DNA of 19,096 nucleotides from Thermoplasmata archaeon (GTDB lineage Archaea > Thermoplasmatota > Thermoplasmata > Thermoplasmatales > Thermoplasmataceae). The DNA lies in contig JAJYVJ010000019.1 of assembly GCA_021792045.1 (NCBI GenBank), forward strand, positions 1-19,096, written 5' to 3'. Within the stretch, counting starts at the first letter, position 1; the number at the start of each line of letters is the position of its first letter. Positions 5,886 to 13,719 of the stretch are shown here, one piece after another. The notes under the pieces were generated by a model. That model saw only the letters and a list, made by a program, of their open reading frames with translations, was not told the origin of the DNA and made no database searches. The translations under genes were made by a program, and so were the position numbers.

Positions 5886-7268
5886 ATGAAGAAGACATTA
5901 AAAATAAATTTAAAATTAAGGAAAAAATACATTGAGGCCAATGGAAACTCAACAGACGGCATATTATATGATGCGGATTACGAGTTTGGTCCGTACTACA
6001 TAAGTATGATTGAGAGCCTGGATTTCCCGGTAACGTTAACATTCAGCATACGAAAGCTGAACCCGAATCTTCAGAGAAAGATGATAAAGAAGATGATAGC
6101 CGAACGGAAAACTGAATTTCACACTTCAATTAATCAAAAGAGCGGAAAAAAGTCTACACTTATGAGACAGGTAGAAGATGCTGAAAGAATCCTTCAGGAA
6201 CTCGATGCTGAAAATTCGAAGTTGTTCAACACATCCATGCATATCAAGATATCCTCTGATCACCCTGTCGAGCTTAAGGATCGTTTTGATCGCCTTTCCG
6301 AAACATTGGGATACCTGGGGATGGAAATTAAAAATGATCCTGGCAGATTCGTTTCAAACCACCCCTACTTTCTACCCTTACCCAAGGGTGAAAAATACCT
6401 GTTGAATTCCAAGTCTCTATCCAGTATAATCCCGATATACTTCACACCAAAGGTTATGCCTCAAGGCATTCTTATTGGAGTCGACGACATTAATGAAAAG
6501 CCAGTATACATAGATCCATTCATCGAGAACTCACATAACATGCTTATTATTGGTGAAACCGGATCCGGTAAATCGTTTCTTGTTAAGCTATTGATTCACA
6601 GGTTGATAACAAAACATATATGTGAAAAATTTTTCATATTCGACCCATTGAATGAATATTCCTCCAGGATATTTGATGATAAAGCTATCTTTCTGTATAT
6701 GGACACAGAGGGTAAAATTCTCCCATCCTCAGACCATAACAACTTTGGTAGTGACGAATCTAAGGGAAATTTGTCTGGCGATCAGGATGTTGTAATTGTT
6801 AGGCCATCAGATGGAATTGATTTCAACGAACGTGCAATAACATCGATGCTTAAACTTGCAAACTCGTTTATGACTGCTGGAAACGATAAGAAGATGCTCA
6901 TATTCGACGAGTGCCATATCATCACGTCAAGTCCCGCAGGATTCAATGCCCTAAATTCCATGGTCCGGCACTCAAGACATTTTAACGCCTCGATTACAAA
7001 TGTGTCACAGAATGTGGATGATTTCCTCAGGCCAGAACTTGCCTCAATAGCCTATAACAGCAACAGGATTTTTGTATTCAGGACCAGAAGCATGAGAAGT
7101 GAGCATAACAATGTCCTTAAACTGGAAGATTTTGATTTTGCTCCGGTCCATTCCCTTCTGGGAGGAAAAACTGATTCATTTTCGGAGTGCGTATTATCCA
7201 GCGGAAAAGACGTTAAAACGATAAGGATCCTCTCGACAGCCGAGGAAAGAAGAAGATTGTCTGTTTAA
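5886..7268 (+). CDS. VirB4/HerA-family conjugation-type ATPase
   Basis: This is a 460-residue motor ATPase of the VirB4/TraC/HerA class, expected to power a type IV secretion-like channel at the membrane. From the ATG at 5886, the Walker A GETGSGKS is at 223-230 and the Walker B M-L-I-F-D-E-C-H has D341-E342. A segment with S-Q-N-V-D-D-F-L lies where VirB4 proteins have their conserved T-Q-N (motif III). Upstream of Walker A are the family's R-x-L-D-type domain and G-x-L-I-G-V-D. Residues about 60-130 include a coiled-coil-like region, as in VirB4 N-domains. A TTG at 5868 would add six residues and overlap the previous gene. I prefer ATG 5886, with AGGT eight bases upstream. The ATPase looks catalytically intact. 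T-runs follow the stop (7269-7295), inside a convergent gene. Confidence 0.85.
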   Translation: MKKTLKINLKLRKKYIEANGNSTDGILYDADYEFGPYYISMIESLDFPVTLTFSIRKLNPNLQRKMIKKMIAERKTEFHTSINQKSGKKSTLMRQVEDAERILQELDAENSKLFNTSMHIKISSDHPVELKDRFDRLSETLGYLGMEIKNDPGRFVSNHPYFLPLPKGEKYLLNSKSLSSIIPIYFTPKVMPQGILIGVDDINEKPVYIDPFIENSHNMLIIGETGSGKSFLVKLLIHRLITKHICEKFFIFDPLNEYSSRIFDDKAIFLYMDTEGKILPSSDHNNFGSDESKGNLSGDQDVVIVRPSDGIDFNERAITSMLKLANSFMTAGNDKKMLIFDECHIITSSPAGFNALNSMVRHSRHFNASITNVSQNVDDFLRPELASIAYNSNRIFVFRTRSMRSEHNNVLKLEDFDFAPVHSLLGGKTDSFSECVLSSGKDVKTIRILSTAEERRRLSV

Positions 7269-7504
7269 TTTTTCGCGTTTTCTTCAGAAATTTTTGCCTG
7301 TACGAGAAGAAGCTCCAAAACACCGAAAACCACAAGAACGATCACAAAACTCGTTACCCCAACATCCCTCCACGTATTATACAGAATCGACCAGTAGAGG
7401 TAGAAGGCAATGCCTATTGCCAACAGCCCGAATCCCATGAATCTACCCCAGAAGTGATTCTTCATCGAACTGAACCTTGTTGAAGTTTCAATATCATTGT
7501 TCAT
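7265..7504 (-). CDS. Small two-TM membrane protein, unknown function
   Basis: This 79-residue protein has a polar N-terminus (1-20), two predicted transmembrane helices (about 22-41 and 49-68) and a short charged tail. I do not recognise a family. The gene converges on the ATPase gene, overlapping its stop by four bases. The overlap leaves no spacer and is compatible with a real gene that lies next to, but is not cotranscribed with, the secretion-like operon. An internal Met at residue 14 is an alternative start. Whether it is part of the machinery is unknown. Confidence 0.6.
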   Translation of the reverse strand: MNNDIETSTRFSSMKNHFWGRFMGFGLLAIGIAFYLYWSILYNTWRDVGVTSFVIVLVVFGVLELLLVQAKISEENAKN

Positions 7505-7590
7505 GTGCTGAGAGGACTATCAAAATCATCTATTTCATTATATCGATCCTTGAAGCAAGATAAAAATGTTCTGAATCCGGAATTTTTTCT

Positions 7591-7612
7591 GGGTTATATA
7601 TAATAATATTTA
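7591..7612 (+). promoter_or_regulatory. TATA box of the mptD operon
   Basis: GGTTATATATAATAATATTTAAA contains several overlapping TATA motifs in the 157-base gap before mptD. The start codon at 7662 lies about 60 bases downstream, so the transcript should carry a leader of roughly 35 bases with a GGTGA ribosome binding site at 7652-7656. Confidence 0.55.
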
Positions 7613-7661
7613 AAGCCGCGCTCAAAAACATTTAAGCATTTTTATGTAATCACGGTGAAGT

Positions 7662-8024
7662 ATGCGCGATCCCGCTAGTAAATTTTTTCACTGTTCGGAC
7701 AGAGAGAGAGCAATATTCGAAGCCGGAGTAAAACTTGGAACAGTTTACCACCAGTACATCGGTGCACCTTTAAACCTTACCAATGTTGAATCTCTAGAAA
7801 AGGCCATCGAAGAGAGCATAAGTGTTCAACCGTTCGTGGAGTCAGCCATCGTCAAAATCGATAAGAAAATGATTAACAAACACAAGGGCCTATACAAATA
7901 CATTACATTAACCGGGAACATGCTTGATGTATCTCTCAGGGTTAAATACAAAAATGAAGAAATAAACGCTAGATTACGCTACATCCCTGAAATGGACTAT
8001 CCGTTAATGTACGTGGAGGATTAA
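7662..8024 (+). CDS. mptD: Archaeal dihydroneopterin aldolase MptD (DUF372)
   Basis: MptD cleaves 7,8-dihydroneopterin to 6-hydroxymethyl-7,8-dihydropterin and glycolaldehyde, a step towards archaeal pterin cofactors. The 120-residue protein has the family's diagnostic stretch E-R-A-I-F-E-A-G-V-K-L-G, then Y-H-Q, and an A-I-E-E-S-I followed by Q-P-F-V-E. E20, H30 and Q56 have the same spacing as the active-site Glu, His and Gln I recall for the Methanocaldococcus jannaschii enzyme, shifted by five positions. Length is normal for the family (about 115-125). GGTGA five bases before the ATG supports the start. It is first in a closely spaced plus-strand run, and the THEP1-like NTPase begins nine bases after it. 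Confidence 0.9.
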   Translation: MRDPASKFFHCSDRERAIFEAGVKLGTVYHQYIGAPLNLTNVESLEKAIEESISVQPFVESAIVKIDKKMINKHKGLYKYITLTGNMLDVSLRVKYKNEEINARLRYIPEMDYPLMYVED

Positions 8025-8032
8025 GGATCGCA

Positions 8033-8578
8033 ATGGCAGTAAAGGTAGGAATAACTGGGCCTGTTGGTTCGATAAAAGCAGAGGCCGTATCAAAGATCAT
8101 AGATATGCTTCAGAAAGATGGAAAGATCGTACAGGGAGTTTTAGTTTCAGAAATTGTAGAGAACAACAAGCTATATGGATATTCTCTTTTCGACATAAAC
8201 ACAAAGAAGAGGATTGTGTTTGCACAGGCCACGATAGTATCGAGAGTTAAGATAGACAAGCTCGGCGTTGATACCAGGCTTCTCGAAGAGATTCTCATAC
8301 CTAGCCTTAAAAAGGCGCGTGAGGAAGCCGACGTGATAATAATAGACGAGATTGGAAAACTTGAGAATACAACAAAAACCATTAGAAGCGAAATACAGAC
8401 AACGCTGAAATCGGAAAAACCGCTCATAGTCACATTACACAAAAAGTCGAGAAACCCCGTCCTTCAGGAGATTCGAAGCCTGGAGGGTATAAGGGTATTC
8501 GACATAACGCCCATAAACAGGAACATACTCCCGTTTAAGGTTCTGAAGGTATTGAAAGGAGAAGAGGGCGTTACTTGA
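8033..8578 (+). CDS. THEP1-like NTPase with degenerate P-loop
   Basis: This 181-residue protein aligns throughout with the COG1618/THEP1 nucleoside-triphosphatase group: I-T-G at 7-9, the long insert, a V-D-T-R-L-L-E segment at 79-85, and Walker B-like V-I-I-I-D-E-I-G-K-L-E at 101-111. THEP1 proteins hydrolyse ATP, GTP and other NTPs slowly. The Walker A region is odd. Where family members have GxxGxGKT, this protein reads G-P-V-G-S-I-K-A (9-16), keeping the Lys but lacking the glycine before it and the Ser/Thr after it. Reduced or lost hydrolysis is a reasonable guess, unless nucleotide binding is preserved in another way. The gene sits between mptD (gap of eight bases) and trm1 (overlap of four bases). 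Its ATG has AAGGATC upstream. No link to either neighbour is established. Confidence 0.8.
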   Translation: MAVKVGITGPVGSIKAEAVSKIIDMLQKDGKIVQGVLVSEIVENNKLYGYSLFDINTKKRIVFAQATIVSRVKIDKLGVDTRLLEEILIPSLKKAREEADVIIIDEIGKLENTTKTIRSEIQTTLKSEKPLIVTLHKKSRNPVLQEIRSLEGIRVFDITPINRNILPFKVLKVLKGEEGVT

Positions 8579-9630
8579 TCGTAAAGGAAGGATTGGCAAG
8601 CGTCTATTCTTCCAGCGATACAACTTCCATTGGCCCAGGAGTCAGAGGTCCTGGATTTTACAATGCCGAACAGAGATTGAATAGAGATATCACCCTGGCA
8701 TTGTTGTCTGTCCTCAAACCAAAGCGATATCTTGACGGGTTTGGTGGTACCGGAATAAGAGCTATCAGAGCTGCACTTGAGCTTTCCATAGATTCGGTTG
8801 TTTCAGATATTAACAGGAAATCGTTCAGTATCATAGAGGACAATGTAAAGCGTAACAATGCATCTGTTGAAGTCATCAATGGCAGGTTTGAGAGCGTTGT
8901 ATCCTCTGAGTTCTTCGATTTTATAGATGTTGATCCGTATGGAAGCATTGTGCCATATGTAGACGTGTCACTGAACTATGCTACGAACAGAGGATTCATA
9001 GGATTCACAGCAACCGATTTATCTTCCCTTACGGGATCGATTCAAAAGAAGACTTTCCGAAGATACGGGGCACATATCATAAATGACAGACTCAGGCATG
9101 AGAAGGGAATCAGGTTGCTGATTGCCTTTATTGCGAAAAGGGCCGCTGCACAGGACAAGGCCGTAATACCGATAATTTCATTCTGGAACTCCCATTATTA
9201 CAGGGTTATTGTGCAGGTGAAGAAAGGCGCATCTATCTCGGATAGGACACTCGATCAAATTTCAATCTACAACAAAAAGAAGAATCTTTTGGATTTTTAT
9301 GATGACGTCGATGAAGGTCCAATGTGGCTTGGTAACATTTCTTCAGTAAAGCCTGATGTCGAAATAGAAGAAAAATATGTTGACAGCGATGCTCTCCAAT
9401 TAATAAGAAATGCAGAATACGAGAATATTATGCCTCTATTTTATGAATTAAGCGATGTCGCGAGCTATCTCCATATAGATGTCCCAAGGATAGACTACGT
9501 AAAAGAATATCTTATGAAGGAATTTGGCATCGAATCAAGGAGAACAAGATTTTCCCCCACTGGAATAAAATACAATGGTCCTGGAGATCGAATTTTAAAG
9601 GCTTCCTTAAAACTTTCCAGTAAAAAATAA
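8575..9630 (+). CDS. trm1: tRNA (guanine26-N2)-dimethyltransferase Trm1
   Basis: Trm1 uses S-adenosylmethionine to form N2,N2-dimethylguanosine at position 26 of tRNAs. The 351-residue protein shows the SAM motif D-G-F-G-G-T-G at 54-60, preceded by R-x-x-x-F-Y-N-type N-terminal residues (G-P-G-F-Y-N at 25-30, N-R-D at 36-38). The catalytic motif D-P-Y-G is at 120-123, and T-A-T-D-L-type residues appear as A-T-D-L-S-S-L. The C-terminal half carries the family's G-P-M-W-L-G and a late small domain ending in a basic K-Y-N-G-P-G-D segment. The length is slightly short compared with typical archaeal Trm1. The start is a TTG at 8575 that overlaps the previous stop (TTGA), with GAGGG about eight bases upstream. 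No nearer in-frame ATG precedes the conserved region. Confidence 0.95.
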   Translation: MIVKEGLASVYSSSDTTSIGPGVRGPGFYNAEQRLNRDITLALLSVLKPKRYLDGFGGTGIRAIRAALELSIDSVVSDINRKSFSIIEDNVKRNNASVEVINGRFESVVSSEFFDFIDVDPYGSIVPYVDVSLNYATNRGFIGFTATDLSSLTGSIQKKTFRRYGAHIINDRLRHEKGIRLLIAFIAKRAAAQDKAVIPIISFWNSHYYRVIVQVKKGASISDRTLDQISIYNKKKNLLDFYDDVDEGPMWLGNISSVKPDVEIEEKYVDSDALQLIRNAEYENIMPLFYELSDVASYLHIDVPRIDYVKEYLMKEFGIESRRTRFSPTGIKYNGPGDRILKASLKLSSKK

Positions 9631-9632
9631 GT
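9621..9632 (+). promoter_or_regulatory. Possible internal TATA box for lipA and the dehydrogenase genes
   Basis: TAAAAAATAAG is centred about 26 bases before the TTG at 9652 and overlaps the end of trm1. It may provide a leaderless promoter for the lipA-to-lipB block, separate from the mptD promoter. The A-rich context makes chance a real possibility. Confidence 0.3.
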
Positions 9633-9651
9633 GACGATACATTAGAATATA

Positions 9652-10536
9652 TTGAAGAGATTAGGAAAGGTGATTCCAGAATATGCAAAGGTTAGCCTTC
9701 CATCTGGTGAGAGATATGCCAGTATAAAGAATACGTTGAGGTCTCGTACGCTTTATACTGTCTGTGAAGAAGCGAGGTGCCCGAACATTGCCGAATGCTG
9801 GGGAGCTGGGACCGCTACGTTCATGATCCTCGGGGGAAACTGCTCCAGAGGATGCAGGTTCTGTTCTGTAACCCACGGTGGCATGAAACCTCTCGATACC
9901 GAAGAACCTGAGAAAGTCGCAGAAGCTGTCAGAATGATGGGCCTGGATTATGCAGTCATTACTTCGGTAGACCGGGATGATCTTCCAGATCAGGGCAGTG
10001 CTCAATTTGCCGCCGTGATATCTTCCGTAAAGAAGACAGGCGTTAAGGTTGAAGTCTTGATTCCTGATTTTCGTGGAAACACTGAATGTATAAACAGGAT
10101 AATCTCAGAACACCCAGATGTCATAGCACACAATGTTGAGACCACCAGACGCTTAACGCCTTCGGTCAGGGATCCCAGAGCAACCTACGATCAGTCTCTT
10201 TTTGTACTGAATTACGTAAAATCAATCGATAGAAAACAGATAACTAAGTCGTCCATAATGCTTGGCCTCGGGGAATCTGACGATGAAGTGGAGGATACGC
10301 TTGCAGATTTGAGGAATGTTGGGGTTGATATTGTGACAATAGGTCAATATTTGAGACCGTCTAAAAAACAGCTTGCGGTTTTTGAATATTCTCCTATGGA
10401 TCGATTCAAAAAGTTTGAGAAAATTGCCTACGGACTCGGGTTCTCCTTTGTGGCTTCTGGCCCTCTGGTAAGAACCTCATACAGGGCCGCGGAGGCTTAT
10501 ATCAGGAGGTTGGGAATTAATGACAGAAGTAATTAA
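9652..10536 (+). CDS. lipA: Lipoyl synthase LipA
   Basis: LipA inserts two sulfurs into octanoyl groups bound to lipoyl domains. It is a radical SAM enzyme with two 4Fe-4S clusters. All ligands are visible in the 294-residue protein: the auxiliary cluster C38, C43 and C49 in C-E-E-A-R-C-P-N-I-A-E-C, the radical SAM C64, C68 and C71 in C-S-R-G-C-R-F-C, and the C-terminal R-T-S-Y (normally R-S-S-Y, the second Ser being the cluster ligand). The N-terminus K-V-S-L-P-S-G-E-R-Y matches the family. The start is a TTG at 9652. Upstream in-frame TAG at 9643 closes the frame, and no ATG is nearer. It sits 21 bases after trm1 and overlaps the E1alpha gene by 17 bases. With lipB it brackets the dehydrogenase complex. 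Confidence 0.96.
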   Translation: MKRLGKVIPEYAKVSLPSGERYASIKNTLRSRTLYTVCEEARCPNIAECWGAGTATFMILGGNCSRGCRFCSVTHGGMKPLDTEEPEKVAEAVRMMGLDYAVITSVDRDDLPDQGSAQFAAVISSVKKTGVKVEVLIPDFRGNTECINRIISEHPDVIAHNVETTRRLTPSVRDPRATYDQSLFVLNYVKSIDRKQITKSSIMLGLGESDDEVEDTLADLRNVGVDIVTIGQYLRPSKKQLAVFEYSPMDRFKKFEKIAYGLGFSFVASGPLVRTSYRAAEAYIRRLGINDRSN

Positions 10537-11533
10537 TGATACGGATGAAAAACAGAAATTTATTAGAGGCTACAGCGCGATGGTCTTGTACAGGGCGCTG
10601 GAGAAGAAGGCCATGGCAGCGCAGAGACAGGGAAGGATAGGCTTTTACATGCAGAGCTCTGGACAAGAGGCCGCGCAGATAGGGCTTTCTATGGCCCTGG
10701 ACGAGGACACATTGTTCTACGAATATTACAGGGATTTACCTATGATGATTCACAGGGGAGTCCCACTGGAAGTCATATTCAATCAACTATTCGGTAACCG
10801 TGATGACATAGCAAAGGGAAGGCAGATGCCAATACATCTTCTTGCTGCAGATTACAATTTCATGTCCATTCCAAGCCCTGTTGGGTCAAATTTACCACTT
10901 GCGGTCGGATCAGCCTTTGCAATGAAATACAGGAATAAAAGTGGAATCGTTGAAGCTTCATTTGGAGATGGAGGATCATCGACCTCTGATTTTCATGCTT
11001 CTTTAAACCTAGCTGCGGATCTCAACCTACCGGTACTTTTCTTCTGCGAGAACAATGGATGGGCAATTTCTTTGCCAGTTGAGAAACAGACAAAGGTCGA
11101 GATCTGGAAAAAGGCTGAGGCCTATGGCATGCTTGGCCTGAAGGCTGACGGGAATAATATCATGGAAGTGTACAAAGTTGCTCAGGAAGCTGTGCAGCAT
11201 ATAAAATCTGGCCTCGGGCCGGTATTGCTTGAGGTCAAATGCTACAGGATGGGTGCACATTCAAGTTCTGATGATCCTAAGAAATACCAGACAGATATTG
11301 TAGCAGAAGGCTCAGAGAAAGATCCGATCGTTGTTACAGAAAAGATACTCAAGGAGCACGGTTATCTGAACGATCAGATGATTGCCAATATAAGGGCAGA
11401 GAGTGAGAAAATCATTAACGAAAAATTCGAAGAGCAGGAAAAGATACCGCCACCGGATAGATCAACGATGTTTGATGATGTTTACAAGGAGAGAACATGG
11501 GTGCTGAATGAAGAGGAGGATGAATACAGATGA
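10520..11533 (+). CDS. 2-Oxoacid dehydrogenase E1 component, alpha subunit
   Basis: E1 decarboxylates a 2-oxo acid with thiamine diphosphate and acylates the lipoyl group on E2. E1alpha (337 residues) supplies the cofactor site. The ThDP motif spans GDG at 149-151 and NN at 178-179. The G-Q-E at 48-50 and the loop Y-R-M-G-A-H-S-S-S-D-D-P (242-253) match branched-chain and pyruvate E1alpha proteins. The loop holds the Ser residues phosphorylated in animal enzymes. From memory, the corresponding recombinant T. acidophilum complex acted on branched-chain 2-oxoacids and pyruvate. Here the substrate cannot be fixed from sequence. A strong AGGAGG lies about nine bases before the ATG, inside lipA. 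The stop overlaps the E1beta start (ATGA). Confidence 0.95.
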   Translation: MTEVINDTDEKQKFIRGYSAMVLYRALEKKAMAAQRQGRIGFYMQSSGQEAAQIGLSMALDEDTLFYEYYRDLPMMIHRGVPLEVIFNQLFGNRDDIAKGRQMPIHLLAADYNFMSIPSPVGSNLPLAVGSAFAMKYRNKSGIVEASFGDGGSSTSDFHASLNLAADLNLPVLFFCENNGWAISLPVEKQTKVEIWKKAEAYGMLGLKADGNNIMEVYKVAQEAVQHIKSGLGPVLLEVKCYRMGAHSSSDDPKKYQTDIVAEGSEKDPIVVTEKILKEHGYLNDQMIANIRAESEKIINEKFEEQEKIPPPDRSTMFDDVYKERTWVLNEEEDEYR

Positions 11534-12498
11534 GCAGCATGAACATGGTGCAAGCGATAAATCATACCCTTGACTTCTCGATGTCAGAGGATGATTCCGT
11601 CATTCTCCTTGGAGAGGATATCGGAAAAGATGGTGGTGTCTTCAGAGTCACCGATGGATTGCAGGCCAAATTTGGTGAACAAAGAGTGATTGATACCCCG
11701 TTGAACGAACTTGGCATAGTTGGGGCGGCCATAGGAATGGCAATTTCCGGACTGAAACCGATCCCTGAGATTCAGTTTCAGGATTTTATTTTCACCTCAA
11801 TGGATCAGATAATAAATCAGATGGCGAAGATGAGGTACCGAACTGGCGGTACAGTAACTGTACCTTTAGTTCTTAGAACCCCAGTTGGTGGCGGAATAAA
11901 AGGTGGACTTTATCATTCGCAGAGTGGAGAATCGTACTTTGTTCACACTGCAGGATTGACCGTTGTAATGCCTTCAAATCCACTCGATGCTGCCGGATTG
12001 CTGTACTCCTCAATAGGCTACGGCGATCCCGTCATTTTCCTTGAGCCAAAAAAGTTGTACCGTTCAGAGAAAATAGATGTCCCAGATGAAAGATTTAATG
12101 TAGCTATAGGGAAAGCCAACCTGATACACGAGGGTGACAGTCTTTCTATCATAACTTACGGATCTATGGTGCCTGTAGTAAAGAAAACTGTTGAAAATAA
12201 TAGCCTGGACGCTGATGTGCTTGATCTTCGGACTCTCTCACCGCTCGATGTCGATTCTATAATAAAAACAGTAAAGAAGACCGGCCGTGTAATGATTGTC
12301 CATGAAGCTCCCAGAACACTGGGCATGGGTGCAGAAATATCTGCCCTGATATCCGAGAGAGCCATTGAATACCTTTACGCACCTATTCTTAGAGTAACAG
12401 GACTGGATACGCCGTTCCCATACCGGTTAGAGGACCTTTATTTCCCTGATGAGAGAAGGATTCTCAATGCATCGAGCAAGCTGATGGGATACAGGTGA
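11530..12498 (+). CDS. 2-Oxoacid dehydrogenase E1 component, beta subunit
   Basis: E1beta (322 residues) pairs with E1alpha in a heterotetramer and completes the thiamine diphosphate site. Family marks seen are L-G-E-D-I-G near 29-34, the D-T-P-L-N-E-L-G-I-V-G segment (about 56-66) with the catalytic Glu that contacts the cofactor, and E-I-Q-F-Q-D-F. A transketolase C-terminal domain follows, with D-L-R-T-L-S-P-L-D near 232-240 and H-E-A-P-R. Length is normal. The start overlaps the E1alpha stop (ATGA), with GAGGAGGATGA just upstream. It belongs to the lipA-to-lipB operon, and five bases separate it from the GTG of E2. Confidence 0.95.
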   Translation: MSSMNMVQAINHTLDFSMSEDDSVILLGEDIGKDGGVFRVTDGLQAKFGEQRVIDTPLNELGIVGAAIGMAISGLKPIPEIQFQDFIFTSMDQIINQMAKMRYRTGGTVTVPLVLRTPVGGGIKGGLYHSQSGESYFVHTAGLTVVMPSNPLDAAGLLYSSIGYGDPVIFLEPKKLYRSEKIDVPDERFNVAIGKANLIHEGDSLSIITYGSMVPVVKKTVENNSLDADVLDLRTLSPLDVDSIIKTVKKTGRVMIVHEAPRTLGMGAEISALISERAIEYLYAPILRVTGLDTPFPYRLEDLYFPDERRILNASSKLMGYR

Positions 12499-12503
12499 TT
12501 TAA

Positions 12504-13715
12504 GTGTTTGAGTTCAAGCTTCCAGATATTGGCGAGGGCATTTCTGAAGGGGAAATAGTGAAGTGGGATGTTAAGCCCGGGGATCGCATAGAAAAAGAGA
12601 AGGACATGGTAGAAGTCATGACCGATAAGGTCACTGTAAAAATACCATCCCCTGTTAGCGGTGTAGTCAAGGAACTGAAATTTAAGGAGGGGCAGATGGC
12701 CAAGGTTGGAGACGTAATAATTGAGATAGAAGACTCAGAATCAATGCCTGAAACGGAGACCAAGGAACAACCTGTTGCGCAAAAAGAAGGCCCATCAAAG
12801 GTTGTGAAACAAGAGATACATGAGACGATACAAACAAGAGTTCTAGCAAGCCCTGCCGTGAGAAGGATTGCAAGAGAGAATGATATAGATCTTGCTCTTG
12901 TGCCTGCATCTGGTGAAAACGGAAGAGTAACGCTGGACGATCTTTGGAAATTTGTTGACAACCAGAGTAAGGCTCTCGAGACCCAGAAAGAAGTTCCAGC
13001 GAATGTTGAGAAACCAAAGGCAGAAGCTCCTCTCCCGGCTGGGGAAGAAGAAATACTGGAAATGCATGGTTTAAGGAGACTCATCTTCGACAAGATGACA
13101 AAATCCAAGCAAACTATACCTCATTATACTGTCGTAGAACTTGCAGATGTTACAAAGATTTCTGGTATGATTGAGGATTACAGGACTGCAGGAATCAAGG
13201 TAACATATACCGCATTCTTCGTTAAGGCTGCTGCAATTGCATTGAAGGAGTTCCCTTATCTCAATGCTATATACAATGAAGGAAAGAAAAATTACACTCT
13301 GAAGAAGTATTATAATATCGGAGTTGCAGTCGATACGCCTAATGGACTCACTGTTCCGGTCTTGAAAAACGCGGACAGAAAGAGCATAAACAAGATCTCT
13401 GGTGAAGTTCGTGATCTAGCAGAGAAGGCACGAAACAATACACTTTCTTTGGAAGAGGTGCAGGATGCAACATTCACAGTAACAAACGTTGGGACTATAG
13501 GGGGGTTAATGTCAACTCCAATCATCAATTATCCTGAAGTCGCAATACTTGGCGTACATAAAGTAACTGAAGAAACAGTTGGCGGAGAAAAGAGGTACTC
13601 CACTTACATTTCCCTGTCTTGTGATCATAGGCTTATTGACGGTGCTATGGGGACACGTTTTCTCGTGAGGGTCAAGAATATTCTTGAGAATCCTGTCCTG
13701 CTTTTTGTGGAGTGA
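12504..13715 (+). CDS. Dihydrolipoamide acyltransferase E2 component
   Basis: E2 (403 residues) is the core of the complex. It carries the swinging lipoyl arm and transfers the acyl group to CoA. The domains in order are: a lipoyl domain (1-78) with the lipoylated K42 in T-D-K-V; a linker; a peripheral-subunit-binding domain (about 114-151, beginning L-A-S-P-A-V-R-R); a second linker (152-183); and the catalytic domain (184-403) with H375-x-x-x-D379-G380 in D-H-R-L-I-D-G. One lipoyl domain is typical of archaeal and branched-chain E2. The start is GTG 12504, preceded by GGTGATT, a near-perfect archaeal ribosome binding site, five bases away. K42 is the substrate of the adjacent LipA and LipB. 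The start of E3 is five bases past the stop. Confidence 0.96.
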   Translation: MFEFKLPDIGEGISEGEIVKWDVKPGDRIEKEKDMVEVMTDKVTVKIPSPVSGVVKELKFKEGQMAKVGDVIIEIEDSESMPETETKEQPVAQKEGPSKVVKQEIHETIQTRVLASPAVRRIARENDIDLALVPASGENGRVTLDDLWKFVDNQSKALETQKEVPANVEKPKAEAPLPAGEEEILEMHGLRRLIFDKMTKSKQTIPHYTVVELADVTKISGMIEDYRTAGIKVTYTAFFVKAAAIALKEFPYLNAIYNEGKKNYTLKKYYNIGVAVDTPNGLTVPVLKNADRKSINKISGEVRDLAEKARNNTLSLEEVQDATFTVTNVGTIGGLMSTPIINYPEVAILGVHKVTEETVGGEKRYSTYISLSCDHRLIDGAMGTRFLVRVKNILENPVLLFVE

Positions 13716-13719
13716 TGGC

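Noticed and set aside
3826..7268. The four-gene block as part of an integrated conjugative plasmid
   Set aside because: No relaxase, coupling protein, integrase, attachment repeat or flanking tRNA gene is visible, and the flanks are ordinary metabolic genes. A larger context could change this.
12500..13108. A 202-residue minus-strand open frame
   Set aside because: It is a serine- and phenylalanine-rich mirror of the E2 gene, whose lipoyl and binding domains are clear on the plus strand.
13684..13719. An upstream start for lpdA
   Set aside because: It would begin inside E2 and add 12 residues before the FAD motif. ATG 13720 has a good GGAGTGAT site and gives the normal family N-terminus.
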